A DNA stretch of 64,000 nucleotides from Paracraurococcus sp042666655. GTDB lineage: Bacteria > Pseudomonadota > Alphaproteobacteria > Acetobacterales > Acetobacteraceae. Each line of letters opens with the position of its first letter. Position 1 is the first letter of the stretch. This document shows positions 1 through 9,088 of the stretch, in pieces. Under the pieces are notes generated by a model. It was not told where the DNA came from. It was given only the letters and a program-made list of their open reading frames with translations, and did no database searches. The DNA lies in assembly GCF_042666655.1 (NCBI RefSeq), contig NZ_JBHTDE010000002.1, forward strand, positions 62,001-126,000, in the 5' to 3' direction. Position numbers and translations under genes: made by a program.

Positions 1-1308
1 ACCCTGCGCGACGGCCTCCGCTTCCACGACGGGGAGCGCGTGCTGGCCAAGGACTGCGTCGCCAGCATCAAGCGCTGGTCGCGGCGCGACCCCTTCGCCC
101 AGGTGCTCTGGCCCGCGGTGGCCGAGGTCGAGGCACTGGACGACCGGCGCGTCCGCTTCCGCCTGCACCGGCCGGTGCCGCTGCTGCTGATGGCGCTGGG
201 CCAGACGCAATTCCCCTGCTTCGTCATGCCGGAACGCATCGCCAACACCGACGCCTTCCAGCAGATCCGCGAGGCGGTGGGCAGCGGTCCCTTCCGCTTC
301 GTCGCCAATGAATGGAATCCCGGCCAACGCGCCGTCTGGGCGAAATTCGACGGCTATGTTCCCCGCCAGGAACCGGTGGATGGCCTGGCCGGCGGCCGCA
401 CGCCGCGGCTCGACCGGGTGGAGTGGACGATCATCTCCGATCCCGCCACCGCAGCCAACGCGATGACGACCGGGGAGCAGGACTACTGGGAATATCCGCT
501 GCACGACCTGCTGCCGCTGCTGCGGCGGAACCGGGAGGTGGTGGTGGAGCAGCGCCTGCTGGACGGCACCTACGGCATCTGCCGCTTCAACCACCTGCAG
601 CCGCCCTTCAACAACCCCGGCATCCGCCGCGCCGTCGCCATGGCGGTGGACCAGCGCGACTACATGCGGGCCGTCGCCGGCAACGAGAAGGACGGCTGGG
701 AGGCCTGCGAGGGCGTCTTCACCTGCGGCACCCCGCTGGCCAACGAAGCCGGCAGCGAGGTGCTGAAGGTCCGCAACATCGACCGCGCCCGCGCAGCGCT
801 GAAGGAAGCCGGCTATGCCGGGGAGAAGGTGGTTCTCGTCGCTCCCGGCGACTATCCGCAGATCAACGCGCTCTCGCTGGTCACCGCCGACCTTTTGACC
901 CGGCTCGGCATGAACCTGGAGCTGGTCTCGACCGACTGGGGCACGCTGGTGCAGCGGCGGGTAAGCAAGGAGCCGGTGGAGAAGGGGGGCTGGAGCATCA
1001 TCCACACCACCTCCTCCGGCCAGTCGCTGGCGCTGCCGGTCTACCACCTGTTCCTGCGGGCGAACGGGGCGAATGCCTGGTTCGGCTGGCCGAGCGACCC
1101 GGAGATCGAACGCCTGCGCGGCGACTGGCTGGCGGCGCCCGATCTCGCGGCGCAGAAGCCGGTGGCGGAGGCGCTGAACCGCCGCGCGATGGAAGTGCTG
1201 CCCTATATCCCGCTCGGCTTCTACTGGCAGCCCTCCGCCTGGCGCCGCAACGTGACCGGCGCCTTCCGCGCCCCGGCCACGGTGTTCTGGAACATGGCCA
1301 AGGCTTGA
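1..1308 (+). CDS. ABC transporter substrate-binding protein (SBP_bac_5 family), 5' end outside window
   Basis: This is the C-terminal part of an extracellular solute-binding protein of the peptide/opine/nickel class. The reading frame is open from base 1 and starts inside the conserved family segment LRDGLRFHDGERVLAKD, so the true start lies upstream; the ATG at 40 is internal. About 435 residues are present, against roughly 525 in full-length paralogues. The two genes that follow encode close paralogues sharing the segments MPERIA, GSGPFRF, FNHLQPPFNN, TDWGTLVQRR and WFGWPS. It probably captures a ligand in the periplasm for the importer encoded at 4759-8666. The ligand cannot be read from sequence. 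Confidence 0.9.
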   Translation, partial: TLRDGLRFHDGERVLAKDCVASIKRWSRRDPFAQVLWPAVAEVEALDDRRVRFRLHRPVPLLLMALGQTQFPCFVMPERIANTDAFQQIREAVGSGPFRFVANEWNPGQRAVWAKFDGYVPRQEPVDGLAGGRTPRLDRVEWTIISDPATAANAMTTGEQDYWEYPLHDLLPLLRRNREVVVEQRLLDGTYGICRFNHLQPPFNNPGIRRAVAMAVDQRDYMRAVAGNEKDGWEACEGVFTCGTPLANEAGSEVLKVRNIDRARAALKEAGYAGEKVVLVAPGDYPQINALSLVTADLLTRLGMNLELVSTDWGTLVQRRVSKEPVEKGGWSIIHTTSSGQSLALPVYHLFLRANGANAWFGWPSDPEIERLRGDWLAAPDLAAQKPVAEALNRRAMEVLPYIPLGFYWQPSAWRRNVTGAFRAPATVFWNMAKA

Positions 1309-1382
1309 TGCGAGTGGCGCGGCGGCGCTAGGAAACCGGCGCGCGGCGGCCGAGGCCTGCGGCGCTGCCGGAGAACAGAAGC

Positions 1383-2963
1383 ATGCGCCGTCGCACCCTG
1401 CTGCAAGCCACGCCAGCCTTGCTGGCGGCGCCGCGGATCGCCGCAGCGCAGACCAACGCGCGCACCCTGCGCTTCGTGCCGCAGGGCAACCTGGCGAATA
1501 TCGACCCGATCTGGACCACCACCGTCATCGCGCGGAACCACGCGCTGATGATCTACGACACGCTCTTCGGCCTCGGCCGCGACTTCGAGCCACGGCCGCA
1601 GATGGCCGCGGCGCACGAGGTGGCCGAGGACGGGCTGACCCACCGCATCGCGCTGCGCCCCGACCTGCGCTTCCACGACGGCGAGAAGGTGACCGCGCGG
1701 GACTGCATCGCCTCCATCGCCCGCTGGTCGAAGCGGGACGTGCTGGGCCAACGGCTGAACGCGCTGCTGCAGGAGATGCGCGCCACCGCCGACGACCGCT
1801 TCGAGATCGTCCTGAAGCAGCCCTGGCCCGGCCTGGTCTGGGCCTTGGGCAAGCCCTCCGCCAATCTCTGCGCCATCATGCCGGAGCGGGTGGCAAAGAC
1901 CGACCCGTTCCAGCAGATCACCGACTACACCGGCTCCGGCCCCTTCCGCTTCGCCGCCAAGGAATGGGTGCCGGGCAGCATCGCGGTGTATGAACGCCAC
2001 GGCGCCTATGTGCCGCGCGACGAGCCGGCGGATTTCCTGGCCGGCGGCAAGCCGGTGCATTTCGACCGGGTCGAGTGGCGCATCATGCCCGACCCGGCGA
2101 CCGCCGCTGCGGCGCTGCAGAACAACGAGATCGACTGGTGGGAGACGCCGCTGGCGGACCTGCTGCCGGTGCTGCGCAAGCACAAGGACATCACGGTCGA
2201 GGTGGTGAACACTGCCGGCGCGCTGGGCGTGCTGCGGTTCAACCATCTGCACCCACCCTTCGACAATGCGGCCGTCCGCCGCGCGGTCTTCCCGGCGATC
2301 GACCAAAAGAGCTTCATGCAGGCGGCCTTGGGCGAGGACCCGGCGCTGTGGCAGGTGCCGGCCGGTGCCTTCACCCCAGGCACGCCGCTGGCGAATGCGG
2401 CTGGCATGGAGGCACTGACCGGCCCGCGCGACCTGGACGCCGCCAAGCGGGCGGTACGCGCCGCCGGCTATGACGGCCGCAAGATCGTCATGCTGGTGCC
2501 GACCGACTTCCCGACCCTGAACGGGCTGTCGGAGGTTGCCGCCGACACGCTGCGCAAGATCGGCTTCAATGTCGATGCGCAGGCGATGGACTGGGGCACG
2601 CTGGTGCAGCGCCGGGCCAAGAAGGATGCGCCGGACCAGGGCGGCTGGAACATCTTCTGCACCACCTGGGAAGGGCTCGACGTGTCGGTTCCCGGCAGTC
2701 ACCAGCCGCTGCGCGGCAACGGCGCCGAGGGTTGGTTCGGCTGGTCCAGCAGCCCGAAGCGGGAGGCGTTGCGCGAGGCCTGGTTCGCCGCCCCCGACCA
2801 GGCGGCGGAGAAGGCCATCGCGCGGGACCTGCAATCCTTGCTCTGGGAGGAAGCGCCCTTTGTCCCGCTCGGCCTGCTGCGGCCGCCGATGGCCTATCGC
2901 CGCAGCCTGACCGGTGTCCTCACCGGCGGGCCGGCGCTGTTCTGGAATGTCCGCCGAGGTTGA
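1383..2963 (+). CDS. ABC transporter substrate-binding protein (SBP_bac_5), second paralogue
   Basis: This is a 526-residue periplasmic binding protein of the SBP_bac_5 family. The N-terminus MRRRTLLQATPALLAA followed by AAAQ is a secretion signal with a twin-arginine-like start. The mature part opens with RTLRFVPQGNLANIDPIW, nearly the same as in the third paralogue. The family segment LRFHDGEKVTARDCIASIARW follows at about residue 95. It begins 74 bases after the first binding-protein gene, on the same strand. It probably works with the permeases and ATPases downstream. Peptide, opine and other ligands are all possible. Confidence 0.93.
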   Translation: MRRRTLLQATPALLAAPRIAAAQTNARTLRFVPQGNLANIDPIWTTTVIARNHALMIYDTLFGLGRDFEPRPQMAAAHEVAEDGLTHRIALRPDLRFHDGEKVTARDCIASIARWSKRDVLGQRLNALLQEMRATADDRFEIVLKQPWPGLVWALGKPSANLCAIMPERVAKTDPFQQITDYTGSGPFRFAAKEWVPGSIAVYERHGAYVPRDEPADFLAGGKPVHFDRVEWRIMPDPATAAAALQNNEIDWWETPLADLLPVLRKHKDITVEVVNTAGALGVLRFNHLHPPFDNAAVRRAVFPAIDQKSFMQAALGEDPALWQVPAGAFTPGTPLANAAGMEALTGPRDLDAAKRAVRAAGYDGRKIVMLVPTDFPTLNGLSEVAADTLRKIGFNVDAQAMDWGTLVQRRAKKDAPDQGGWNIFCTTWEGLDVSVPGSHQPLRGNGAEGWFGWSSSPKREALREAWFAAPDQAAEKAIARDLQSLLWEEAPFVPLGLLRPPMAYRRSLTGVLTGGPALFWNVRRG

Positions 2964-2977
2964 TGCGGCGCCGGCAT

Positions 2978-2993
2978 TGGCACGGGGCGTGCA
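2978..2993 (+). promoter_or_regulatory. Putative sigma-54 (RpoN) -24/-12 promoter
   Basis: The 16 bases TGGCACGGGGCGTGCA match the sigma-54 consensus TGGCACGNNNNTTGCA at every fixed position except one (G for the first T of the -12 box). GG and GC elements have the correct spacing. It lies in the 175-base gap between the second and third binding-protein genes, about 145 bases before the start at 3139. It would make the third binding protein and the transporter genes independently inducible through an enhancer-binding activator. No activator site was identified. Confidence 0.55.
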
Positions 2994-3138
2994 AGCCGGG
3001 TCGGATGAGATCGGGCCAGCCATCGCCCGGGCCGTCGCGGCGACCCAAGGGCGCTGGCGTGTTGCCCAAGGTTGAGGCAGGCTGGCTCGAAACCGGGCGC
3101 AGCAGGGGCGCCCGAGCTAAGGCTGGGAGACAAAGACT

Positions 3139-4737
3139 ATGGATCGCAGGAACTTCCTGAAGGCCGGCGCGGCGGCCGGCAGCGCGGCGATGTTCGGCGG
3201 CATGCCGGCGCCGGCGCTGTCCCAGGGCGCTGCCGCCCGCACCCTGCGCTTCGTGCCGCAGGCGAACCTGGCGAATTTCGACCCGATCTGGGGCACGCAA
3301 TACGTCGTCCGCAATGCCGCCGTCCTGGTCTGGGACACGCTCTATGGCTTCGACGACCAGCTTCGCCCGCAGCGGCAGATGGCGGAAAGCGAGTCGGTCT
3401 CGGCCGATGGCCTGACCTGGGAGTTCCGCCTGCGCCCCGGCCTCAAATTCCACGATGGCAGCCCGGTGCTGGCCAAGGACGTGGTCGCCAGCCTGACCCG
3501 TTGGTCGGCGCGCGACTCGATGGGTCTGATGCTCAAGGCGCTGCAGCAGGACCTGATCGCGGTCGATGACCGCACCGTCCGCTGGGTGCTGAAGAAGCCC
3601 TATCCGAAGATGCTGATGGCGCTTGGCAAGAACTCCACGCCGATGGCCTTCATCATGCCGGAGCGGATCGCCAAGACGGATCCCTTCACGCAGATCAACG
3701 AGTATGTCGGCTCCGGCCCGATGCGCTTCAAGAAGGAAGAGTGGGTACCCGGCGCCCGCGCGGTGTTCGAGAAATTCGAAGGCTACGTGCCGCGCGACGA
3801 ACCCGGCAGCTGGCTGGCCGGCGGCAAGCGCATGGGCGTCGACCGGATCGAATGGATGGTGATGCCGGACCCCGCCACGGCTTCCGCCGCGCTGCAGAAC
3901 GGCGAGGTCGACTGGTGGGAGAACCCGATCACCGACCTGATCCCGCAGCTCAAGCGCAACCGCAACATCCGCGCCGACATCGCCGATCCGCTCGGCAATA
4001 TCGGCACCTTCCGGATGAACCATCTCACCACGCCCTTCAACAACCTGAAGGCGCGACAGGCGGTGATGGCGGCGCTGAGCCAGGAAGACTACATGCGCGC
4101 CCTGGTCGGCGACGACGACGCCATGTGGAAGAAGCTGCCGGGCTACTTCACCCCGGGCACGCCGCTCTACACCGAGAATGGCGGCGAGATCCTCAAGGGT
4201 CCGAACATGGATCTGGCCAAGCGGCTGCTGGCCGAGAGCGGCTACAGCGGCACGCCGGTCACCTGTGTCGTCGCCCAGGACCAGCCGATCACGAAGGCGC
4301 AGGGCGACGTCACCGCCGACTTGCTCAAGCGGATCGGCTTCAACGTGGATTACGTGGCGACCGACTGGGGCACCACGGGCCAGCGCCGCGCCATGAAGAA
4401 CCCGGTCGGGCAGGGCGGCTGGTCGATGTTCCACTCCTGGCATGCCGGCGCGGACTGCATCAACCCGGCGGTCTACATCGCCATCCGCGGCAATGCCGAC
4501 AAGGCCTGGTTCGGCTGGCCGGATGTCCCGGCGGTGGAGACCGAGGTCAACAACTGGTTCGAGGCGCCGGACCTGGCCGCCGAGAAGGCGGCGATCGCCC
4601 GGCTCAACAAGGCCGCGGTCGACAACGCGCTCTATGTTCCGACCGGCTTCTTCCTCGGCTACCAGGCCTGGCGGGCGAATGTCTCGGGCGTGGTGAAGGG
4701 GCCGCTGCCCTTCTTCTGGGGCGTCTCGAAGTCCTGA
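3139..4737 (+). CDS. ABC transporter substrate-binding protein (SBP_bac_5), third paralogue
   Basis: This is a 532-residue binding protein, the paralogue closest to the permease genes. It has a convincing Tat-type signal (MDRRNFLKAGAAAGSAAMF, then ALSQ), so it may be exported folded. The mature protein starts RTLRFVPQANLANFDPIW and carries the family segment LRPGLKFHDGSPVLAKDVVAS. The start is supported by GGGAG about nine bases upstream. It follows a sigma-54-like promoter and is 21 bases from the first permease gene, so it is probably the main ligand receptor of this importer. The ligand is unknown. Confidence 0.93.
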   Translation: MDRRNFLKAGAAAGSAAMFGGMPAPALSQGAAARTLRFVPQANLANFDPIWGTQYVVRNAAVLVWDTLYGFDDQLRPQRQMAESESVSADGLTWEFRLRPGLKFHDGSPVLAKDVVASLTRWSARDSMGLMLKALQQDLIAVDDRTVRWVLKKPYPKMLMALGKNSTPMAFIMPERIAKTDPFTQINEYVGSGPMRFKKEEWVPGARAVFEKFEGYVPRDEPGSWLAGGKRMGVDRIEWMVMPDPATASAALQNGEVDWWENPITDLIPQLKRNRNIRADIADPLGNIGTFRMNHLTTPFNNLKARQAVMAALSQEDYMRALVGDDDAMWKKLPGYFTPGTPLYTENGGEILKGPNMDLAKRLLAESGYSGTPVTCVVAQDQPITKAQGDVTADLLKRIGFNVDYVATDWGTTGQRRAMKNPVGQGGWSMFHSWHAGADCINPAVYIAIRGNADKAWFGWPDVPAVETEVNNWFEAPDLAAEKAAIARLNKAAVDNALYVPTGFFLGYQAWRANVSGVVKGPLPFFWGVSKS

Positions 4738-4758
4738 ACTCGCGGAAATAGGAAGCGC

Positions 4759-5700
4759 ATGTTCGCCTATGTGATCCGCCGCGTCCTCGCCACCATCCCG
4801 GTGATGGCGTTGGTCGCGCTGTTCGTCTTCTCCCTGCTCTACATCGCGCCGGGCGACCCGGCGGCGGTGATCGCCGGTGACCAGGCGACGCCGCAGGATG
4901 TCGAACGCATCCGGGCCTCGCTCGGCCTGGACCGTCCCTTCCTCATCCGCTTCGGCGAATGGGTCTGGAACATCCTGAACGGCGACATGGGAGTCTCGAT
5001 CTTCACCAACCTGCCGGTCACCACCATGATCCAGCAGCGGATCGAGCCCACCTTGTCGCTGATGATCCTGACCCTGATCCTGGCCGTCACCATCGCCGTG
5101 CCGATGGGTGTCGTGGCGGCCTGGAAGCAGGGCACGCTGATCGACCGCGCGGTGATGGGCTTCGCGGTGCTCGGCTTCTCCGTCCCGGTCTTCGTGGTCG
5201 GCTACCTGCTGGCCTATGTCTTCGCGCTGGAGCTCGATTGGCTGCCGGTGCAGGGCTACACCGCCTTCAAGACCGGCTTCTTCCCCTGGCTGGAGAACCT
5301 GATCCTGCCGGCCGTGGCCCTCGGCGGCGTCTATATCGCGCTGATCGCCCGGATCACCCGGGCCACCATGCTGGAGGTGCTGCAGCAGGACTACATCCGC
5401 ACCGCGCGGGCCAAGGGCGCCGGGCAGATGAACATCCTGTTCCTGCATGCGTTGAAGAATGCCGCCGTGCCGATCGTCACCGTCATCGGCATCGGCATCG
5501 CGCTGCTGATCGGCGGCGCGGTGGTGACGGAAAGCGTCTTCGCCATTCCCGGCCTCGGCCGGCTGACGGTGGATGCGATCCTCCGGCGTGACTATCCGGT
5601 GATCCAGGGCGTCGTGCTGTTGTTCAGCTTCGTCTACGTGCTGGTGAACCTGGTGATCGACCTCGCCTATACCCTGTTTGACCCGAGGATCCGGTACTGA
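4759..5700 (+). CDS. ABC transporter permease, DppB/OppB type
   Basis: This 313-residue inner-membrane permease is of the binding-protein-dependent BPD_transp_1 class. The N-terminus MFAYVIRRVLATIPVMALV and the segment IAPGDPA are typical of DppB-like proteins. The cytoplasmic EAA loop that contacts the ATPase is visible as RTARAKGAGQMNILFLHALK near residue 215. Several hydrophobic helices span the rest. Length fits the family (about 306-340). Its stop overlaps the next start by one base (TGATG), which implies coupled translation with the second permease. Confidence 0.95.
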   Translation: MFAYVIRRVLATIPVMALVALFVFSLLYIAPGDPAAVIAGDQATPQDVERIRASLGLDRPFLIRFGEWVWNILNGDMGVSIFTNLPVTTMIQQRIEPTLSLMILTLILAVTIAVPMGVVAAWKQGTLIDRAVMGFAVLGFSVPVFVVGYLLAYVFALELDWLPVQGYTAFKTGFFPWLENLILPAVALGGVYIALIARITRATMLEVLQQDYIRTARAKGAGQMNILFLHALKNAAVPIVTVIGIGIALLIGGAVVTESVFAIPGLGRLTVDAILRRDYPVIQGVVLLFSFVYVLVNLVIDLAYTLFDPRIRY

Positions 5701-6632
5701 TGGCCTCCGCGACCGTCCTGTCCCCGATCGAGGCCGCGGCGCCGCATGGCTATGCCGCCGCCGCCCCGCTGCCGGACGTGCTGCCGCCGGTGAAGCCGCG
5801 CAAGGGCTTCATCGGCTTCCTCCGCCGCAACCCGACCATGGCGGTGGGCGGCTTCCTCCTGCTGCTGATGCTGTTCGTCGCGGTCTTCGCGCCGCTGCTC
5901 TGGACGGTCGACCCGACCGCGCTGGCGCCGGCCAGGCGGACGCGGGAGCCCTCGGCGCTCTATTGGTTCGGCACCGACATGCTGGGCCGCGACGTCTATT
6001 CGCGCGTGCTCTACGGCGCCCGGGTGTCGCTGCTGGTCGGCTTCTCGGTCGCCATCCTCGCTTCGGTCATCGGCATGACCATCGGCATGATCTCCGGCTA
6101 TATCCGCCTGGCCGACAGCATCATCATGCGGGTGATGGACGGGCTGATGTCCATCCCGCCGATCCTGCTGGCGATCGCGCTGATGGCGCTGACGCGCGGG
6201 TCCGTGCAGAACGTCATCATCGCCATCACCATCGCCGAGATCCCGCGCGTCTCCCGCCTGGTGCGCGGCGTGGTGCTCTCGCTGCGGGAACAGCCCTATG
6301 TCGATGCGGCGGTGGCCGCCGGCACCCGCACGCCGATGATCATCTGGCGCCACATCCTGCCCAACACGCTGGCGCCGATCACCGTGCAGGCCACCTATAT
6401 CTGCGCCGCGGCGATGATCACCGAGGCCATCCTGTCCTTCATCGGCGCGGGTACGCCGCCGATCATCCCTTCCTGGGGGAACATCATGGCGGAGGGCAGG
6501 GCGCTCTGGCAGGTGAAGCCCTACATCGTCTTCTTTCCGGCGATCTTCCTGTCCATCACCGTGCTGGCCGTGAACCTGCTCGGCGATGGCCTGCGCGACG
6601 CGCTCGACCCCCGCATGGCCAAGAGGCTCTGA
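5700..6632 (+). CDS. ABC transporter permease, DppC/OppC type
   Basis: This 310-residue second permease has a cytoplasmic N-terminal tail of about 40 residues, then the first membrane helix (GGFLLLLMLFVAVFAPLLW). It contains the DppC hallmark FGTDMLGRDVYSRVLYGARV and an EAA loop around VAAGTRTPMIIWRHILPNT. It should form the membrane channel as a heterodimer with the preceding DppB-like protein. It overlaps the upstream gene by one base and lies four bases before the ATPase gene, inside one operon. Confidence 0.95.
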   Translation: MASATVLSPIEAAAPHGYAAAAPLPDVLPPVKPRKGFIGFLRRNPTMAVGGFLLLLMLFVAVFAPLLWTVDPTALAPARRTREPSALYWFGTDMLGRDVYSRVLYGARVSLLVGFSVAILASVIGMTIGMISGYIRLADSIIMRVMDGLMSIPPILLAIALMALTRGSVQNVIIAITIAEIPRVSRLVRGVVLSLREQPYVDAAVAAGTRTPMIIWRHILPNTLAPITVQATYICAAAMITEAILSFIGAGTPPIIPSWGNIMAEGRALWQVKPYIVFFPAIFLSITVLAVNLLGDGLRDALDPRMAKRL

Positions 6633-6636
6633 TCCG

Positions 6637-7629
6637 ATGGCACTCCTCGAGGTCGACAACCTGCAGACCCATTTCCGCACGCCGGACGGGATCAACCGCG
6701 CCGTGGACGGTGTCACCTTCCACGTCGAGGCCGGCGAGACGCTGGCGATCGTCGGCGAGAGCGGCTGCGGCAAGTCCGTCACCGCCATGTCCATCCTGCG
6801 GCTGATCCCGGAGCCGCCGGGCAAGATCGCCGGCAGCATCCGCTTCGAGGGTCGCGACCTGCTGCAATGCTCGGACCGCGAGATGCGCGACATCCGCGGC
6901 AACGAGATCAGCATGATCTTCCAGGAGCCGATGACCTCGCTGAATCCGGTCCTGACCGTGGGGCGGCAGATCGGCGAGACGCTGCGGCTGCACCAGGGGC
7001 TCTCGGCCAGCCAGGCCGAGGCCAAGGCGGTCGAGATGCTGACCCTGGTCGGCATCCCGGAGCCGGCGCGGCGGGTGCGCGAATACCCGCACCAGCTCTC
7101 GGGTGGCATGCGGCAGCGGGTGATGATCGCCATCGCGCTCGCCTGCAACCCGAAGCTGCTGATCGCCGATGAGCCGACCACGGCGCTCGACGTCACCATC
7201 CAGGCGCAGATCCTGGAACTGATGCGCGACCTCAAGCACCGCGTGGGCGCCGCCATCGTGCTGATCACCCACGACCTCGGCGTGGTGGCCGAGGTCGCCG
7301 AGCGCGTCATCGTCATGTATGCCGGCCGCAAGGTCGAGGAGGCGGCGGTCGGGCTGCTCTTCAACGACCCGAAGCACCCCTATACCCAGGGGCTGCTCGG
7401 CTCGATGCCGAAGCTCGGCTCCTCCCTGCATGGGCAGGAGACGCGGCTGGCCGAGATTCCCGGCCTGGTCCCCAGCCTGAAGCAGAAGATTCCCGGCTGC
7501 GTCTTCGCCAGCCGTTGTCCCAAGGCGACCGACTTCTGCACCCAGGTGGCGCCGGCGCTGGAGGAGAAGGCGCCCGGCCATGTGGCCGCCTGCCATTACG
7601 CCAGCAAGGAAGGGGCGATCGCGGCATGA
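6637..7629 (+). CDS. ABC transporter ATP-binding protein, DppD/OppD type
   Basis: This 330-residue ATPase powers the importer. It has Walker A GESGCGKS (about residues 40-47), Q-loop FQEPMTSLNP, signature LSGGMRQR (about 154-161), Walker B LLIADEPTTALD (about 174-185) and the H-loop in ITHDLG. The C-terminal oligopeptide/dipeptide extension includes the cysteine-rich stretch CVFASRCPKATDFC, which in this family can hold an iron-sulfur cluster. The ATG at 6637 is chosen because MALLEVDNLQTHF is the standard family N-terminus; an earlier in-frame ATG lies inside the permease gene. Confidence 0.95.
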   Translation: MALLEVDNLQTHFRTPDGINRAVDGVTFHVEAGETLAIVGESGCGKSVTAMSILRLIPEPPGKIAGSIRFEGRDLLQCSDREMRDIRGNEISMIFQEPMTSLNPVLTVGRQIGETLRLHQGLSASQAEAKAVEMLTLVGIPEPARRVREYPHQLSGGMRQRVMIAIALACNPKLLIADEPTTALDVTIQAQILELMRDLKHRVGAAIVLITHDLGVVAEVAERVIVMYAGRKVEEAAVGLLFNDPKHPYTQGLLGSMPKLGSSLHGQETRLAEIPGLVPSLKQKIPGCVFASRCPKATDFCTQVAPALEEKAPGHVAACHYASKEGAIAA

Positions 7630-8666
7630 GCGCGCGGCTTCTCGACGTCACTGATCTGAAGAAGTATTTTCCGCTGAAGGGCGGCTTCCTCGGCGGTACC
7701 ACGGGCTACGTCTATGCCGTGGATGGGATTTCCTTCCATATCGCCAAGGGCGAGACCCTTTCGCTGGTCGGCGAATCGGGTTGCGGCAAGTCGACCGTCG
7801 GCAAGGCCGTCCTGCGGCTCTTCGACATCACGGCCGGTCAGGTTGTGCTGGACGGCAAGCGGATCGACGACCTCTCGGCCAGCGCGCTGCGGCCGATGCG
7901 CCGCCGCGTCCAGGTGGTGTTCCAGGACCCCTTCTCCTCGCTCAACCCGCGCATGCGTGTGCGCGACATCCTGGCCGAGCCGATCCGCAATTTCGGCCTT
8001 GCCAAGGATGCCAAGGACCTGGATGAGCGCGTCGCCAAGCTGATGGACACCGTCCGCCTGCCGCGCGACGCGGTGAACCGCTGGCCGCACGAGTTCAGCG
8101 GCGGCCAGCGCCAGCGGATCGGCATCGCCCGGGCGCTGGCGGCCGAGCCCGACCTGATCGTCTGCGACGAGGCCGTCTCGGCGCTCGACGTCTCGGTCAA
8201 GGCGCAGATCGTCAACCTGCTGCAGGACCTGCAGGCCGAACTTGGCCTGGCGATGCTGTTCATCAGCCACGACCTCGCCATCGTCGAGCACATGACGCAT
8301 CGCGTGGCCGTCATGTATCTGGGCAAGATCGTCGAGGTGGCGCCGAAGCGGGGCCTGTTTGCCGCGCCGAAGCACCCCTACACCGAAGCCCTGCTTTCGG
8401 CCGTGCCGGTGCCCATGCCGGGGGCGGCACGGACGCGGATCATCCTGAGGGGCGATGTGCCGAGTCCCATCAACCCGCCCAAGGGTTGCCGCTTCCACAC
8501 CCGCTGCCCCTATGCCTTCGACCGCTGCCGTGCCGAGGAGCCGGCGCTGAAGCCGGTGCCCACGGCACTGGATGCCGGCCATGTCGCCGCCTGCCACCTG
8601 CACGACCGGCCGGAGGCGGAGAACCCGCTGGCAATCGCCAAGGGGGCGGCACTGATCGCCGCCTGA
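7626..8666 (+). CDS. ABC transporter ATP-binding protein, DppF/OppF type
   Basis: This 346-residue second ATPase pairs with the DppD-like subunit. Visible motifs are Walker A GESGCGKST (about 49-57), Q-loop VVFQDPFSSLNPRM, signature FSGGQRQRIGIARAL, Walker B LIVCDEAVSALD and H-loop SHDLA. The C-terminal extension has the family cysteine pattern CRFHTRCPYAFDRC. Its start overlaps the stop of the preceding gene (ATGA). Walker B carries DEAVS instead of the usual DEPTS, a variant common in DppF-like proteins. Confidence 0.95.
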   Translation: MSARLLDVTDLKKYFPLKGGFLGGTTGYVYAVDGISFHIAKGETLSLVGESGCGKSTVGKAVLRLFDITAGQVVLDGKRIDDLSASALRPMRRRVQVVFQDPFSSLNPRMRVRDILAEPIRNFGLAKDAKDLDERVAKLMDTVRLPRDAVNRWPHEFSGGQRQRIGIARALAAEPDLIVCDEAVSALDVSVKAQIVNLLQDLQAELGLAMLFISHDLAIVEHMTHRVAVMYLGKIVEVAPKRGLFAAPKHPYTEALLSAVPVPMPGAARTRIILRGDVPSPINPPKGCRFHTRCPYAFDRCRAEEPALKPVPTALDAGHVAACHLHDRPEAENPLAIAKGAALIAA

Positions 8667-8667
8667 C

Positions 8668-8973
8668 ATGCCGCGAGAGGTCCTGGTCGAGGCACGGGAG
8701 CGCCGCGGCCCCATTGGCCGGGCGATCAAGTCGGTGTTCTGGACCTTCCAGCTCCTGATGCTGCTGGGCGGGCTCGGGACCTGCGCCGCGGTTGGGCCAT
8801 TCGTCACCGGCCCCGACCCCGAGGTGGCGGCGGGCGCCGGCATGTTCGGCGTCCTGGCCCTCGGCGCCATCTGGACGCTATGGCCGCTGGGCACGCTTGT
8901 GCTCGGGCTGCTGCTGCTCGCCACCCGTGGCAGGAAGCGGTTCATCCCCCTGCCGCCTGCCGGTAAGGCCTGA
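8668..8973 (+). CDS. Small two-helix membrane protein, unknown function
   Basis: This 101-residue protein has no family I recognise. It has a basic N-terminus (MPREVLVEARERRGPIGR), a first hydrophobic segment (about residues 22-47), a second (about 58-86, ending LVLGLLLLATRG), and a short basic tail. It starts one base after the stop of the DppF-like gene, so it is probably co-transcribed. Codon use resembles its neighbours. It may be an accessory of the importer or a simple hitchhiker in the transcript. Confidence 0.6.
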   Translation: MPREVLVEARERRGPIGRAIKSVFWTFQLLMLLGGLGTCAAVGPFVTGPDPEVAAGAGMFGVLALGAIWTLWPLGTLVLGLLLLATRGRKRFIPLPPAGKA

Positions 8974-9088
8974 CCGGGCGCCATTCGACCAATGGATCGT
9001 GCGGCGACGCTTGACGGAAGCCAAGGGCGAGGCGACCTTTGCGGCCGATATGCGGCCCACTGGCCGCTTCCACCGGGGGAGACGCGGG

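Noticed and set aside
2920..5448. Long antisense frame opposite the binding-protein and permease genes
   Set aside because: Composition is typical of a GC-rich shadow frame and the sense frames show clear family motifs throughout.
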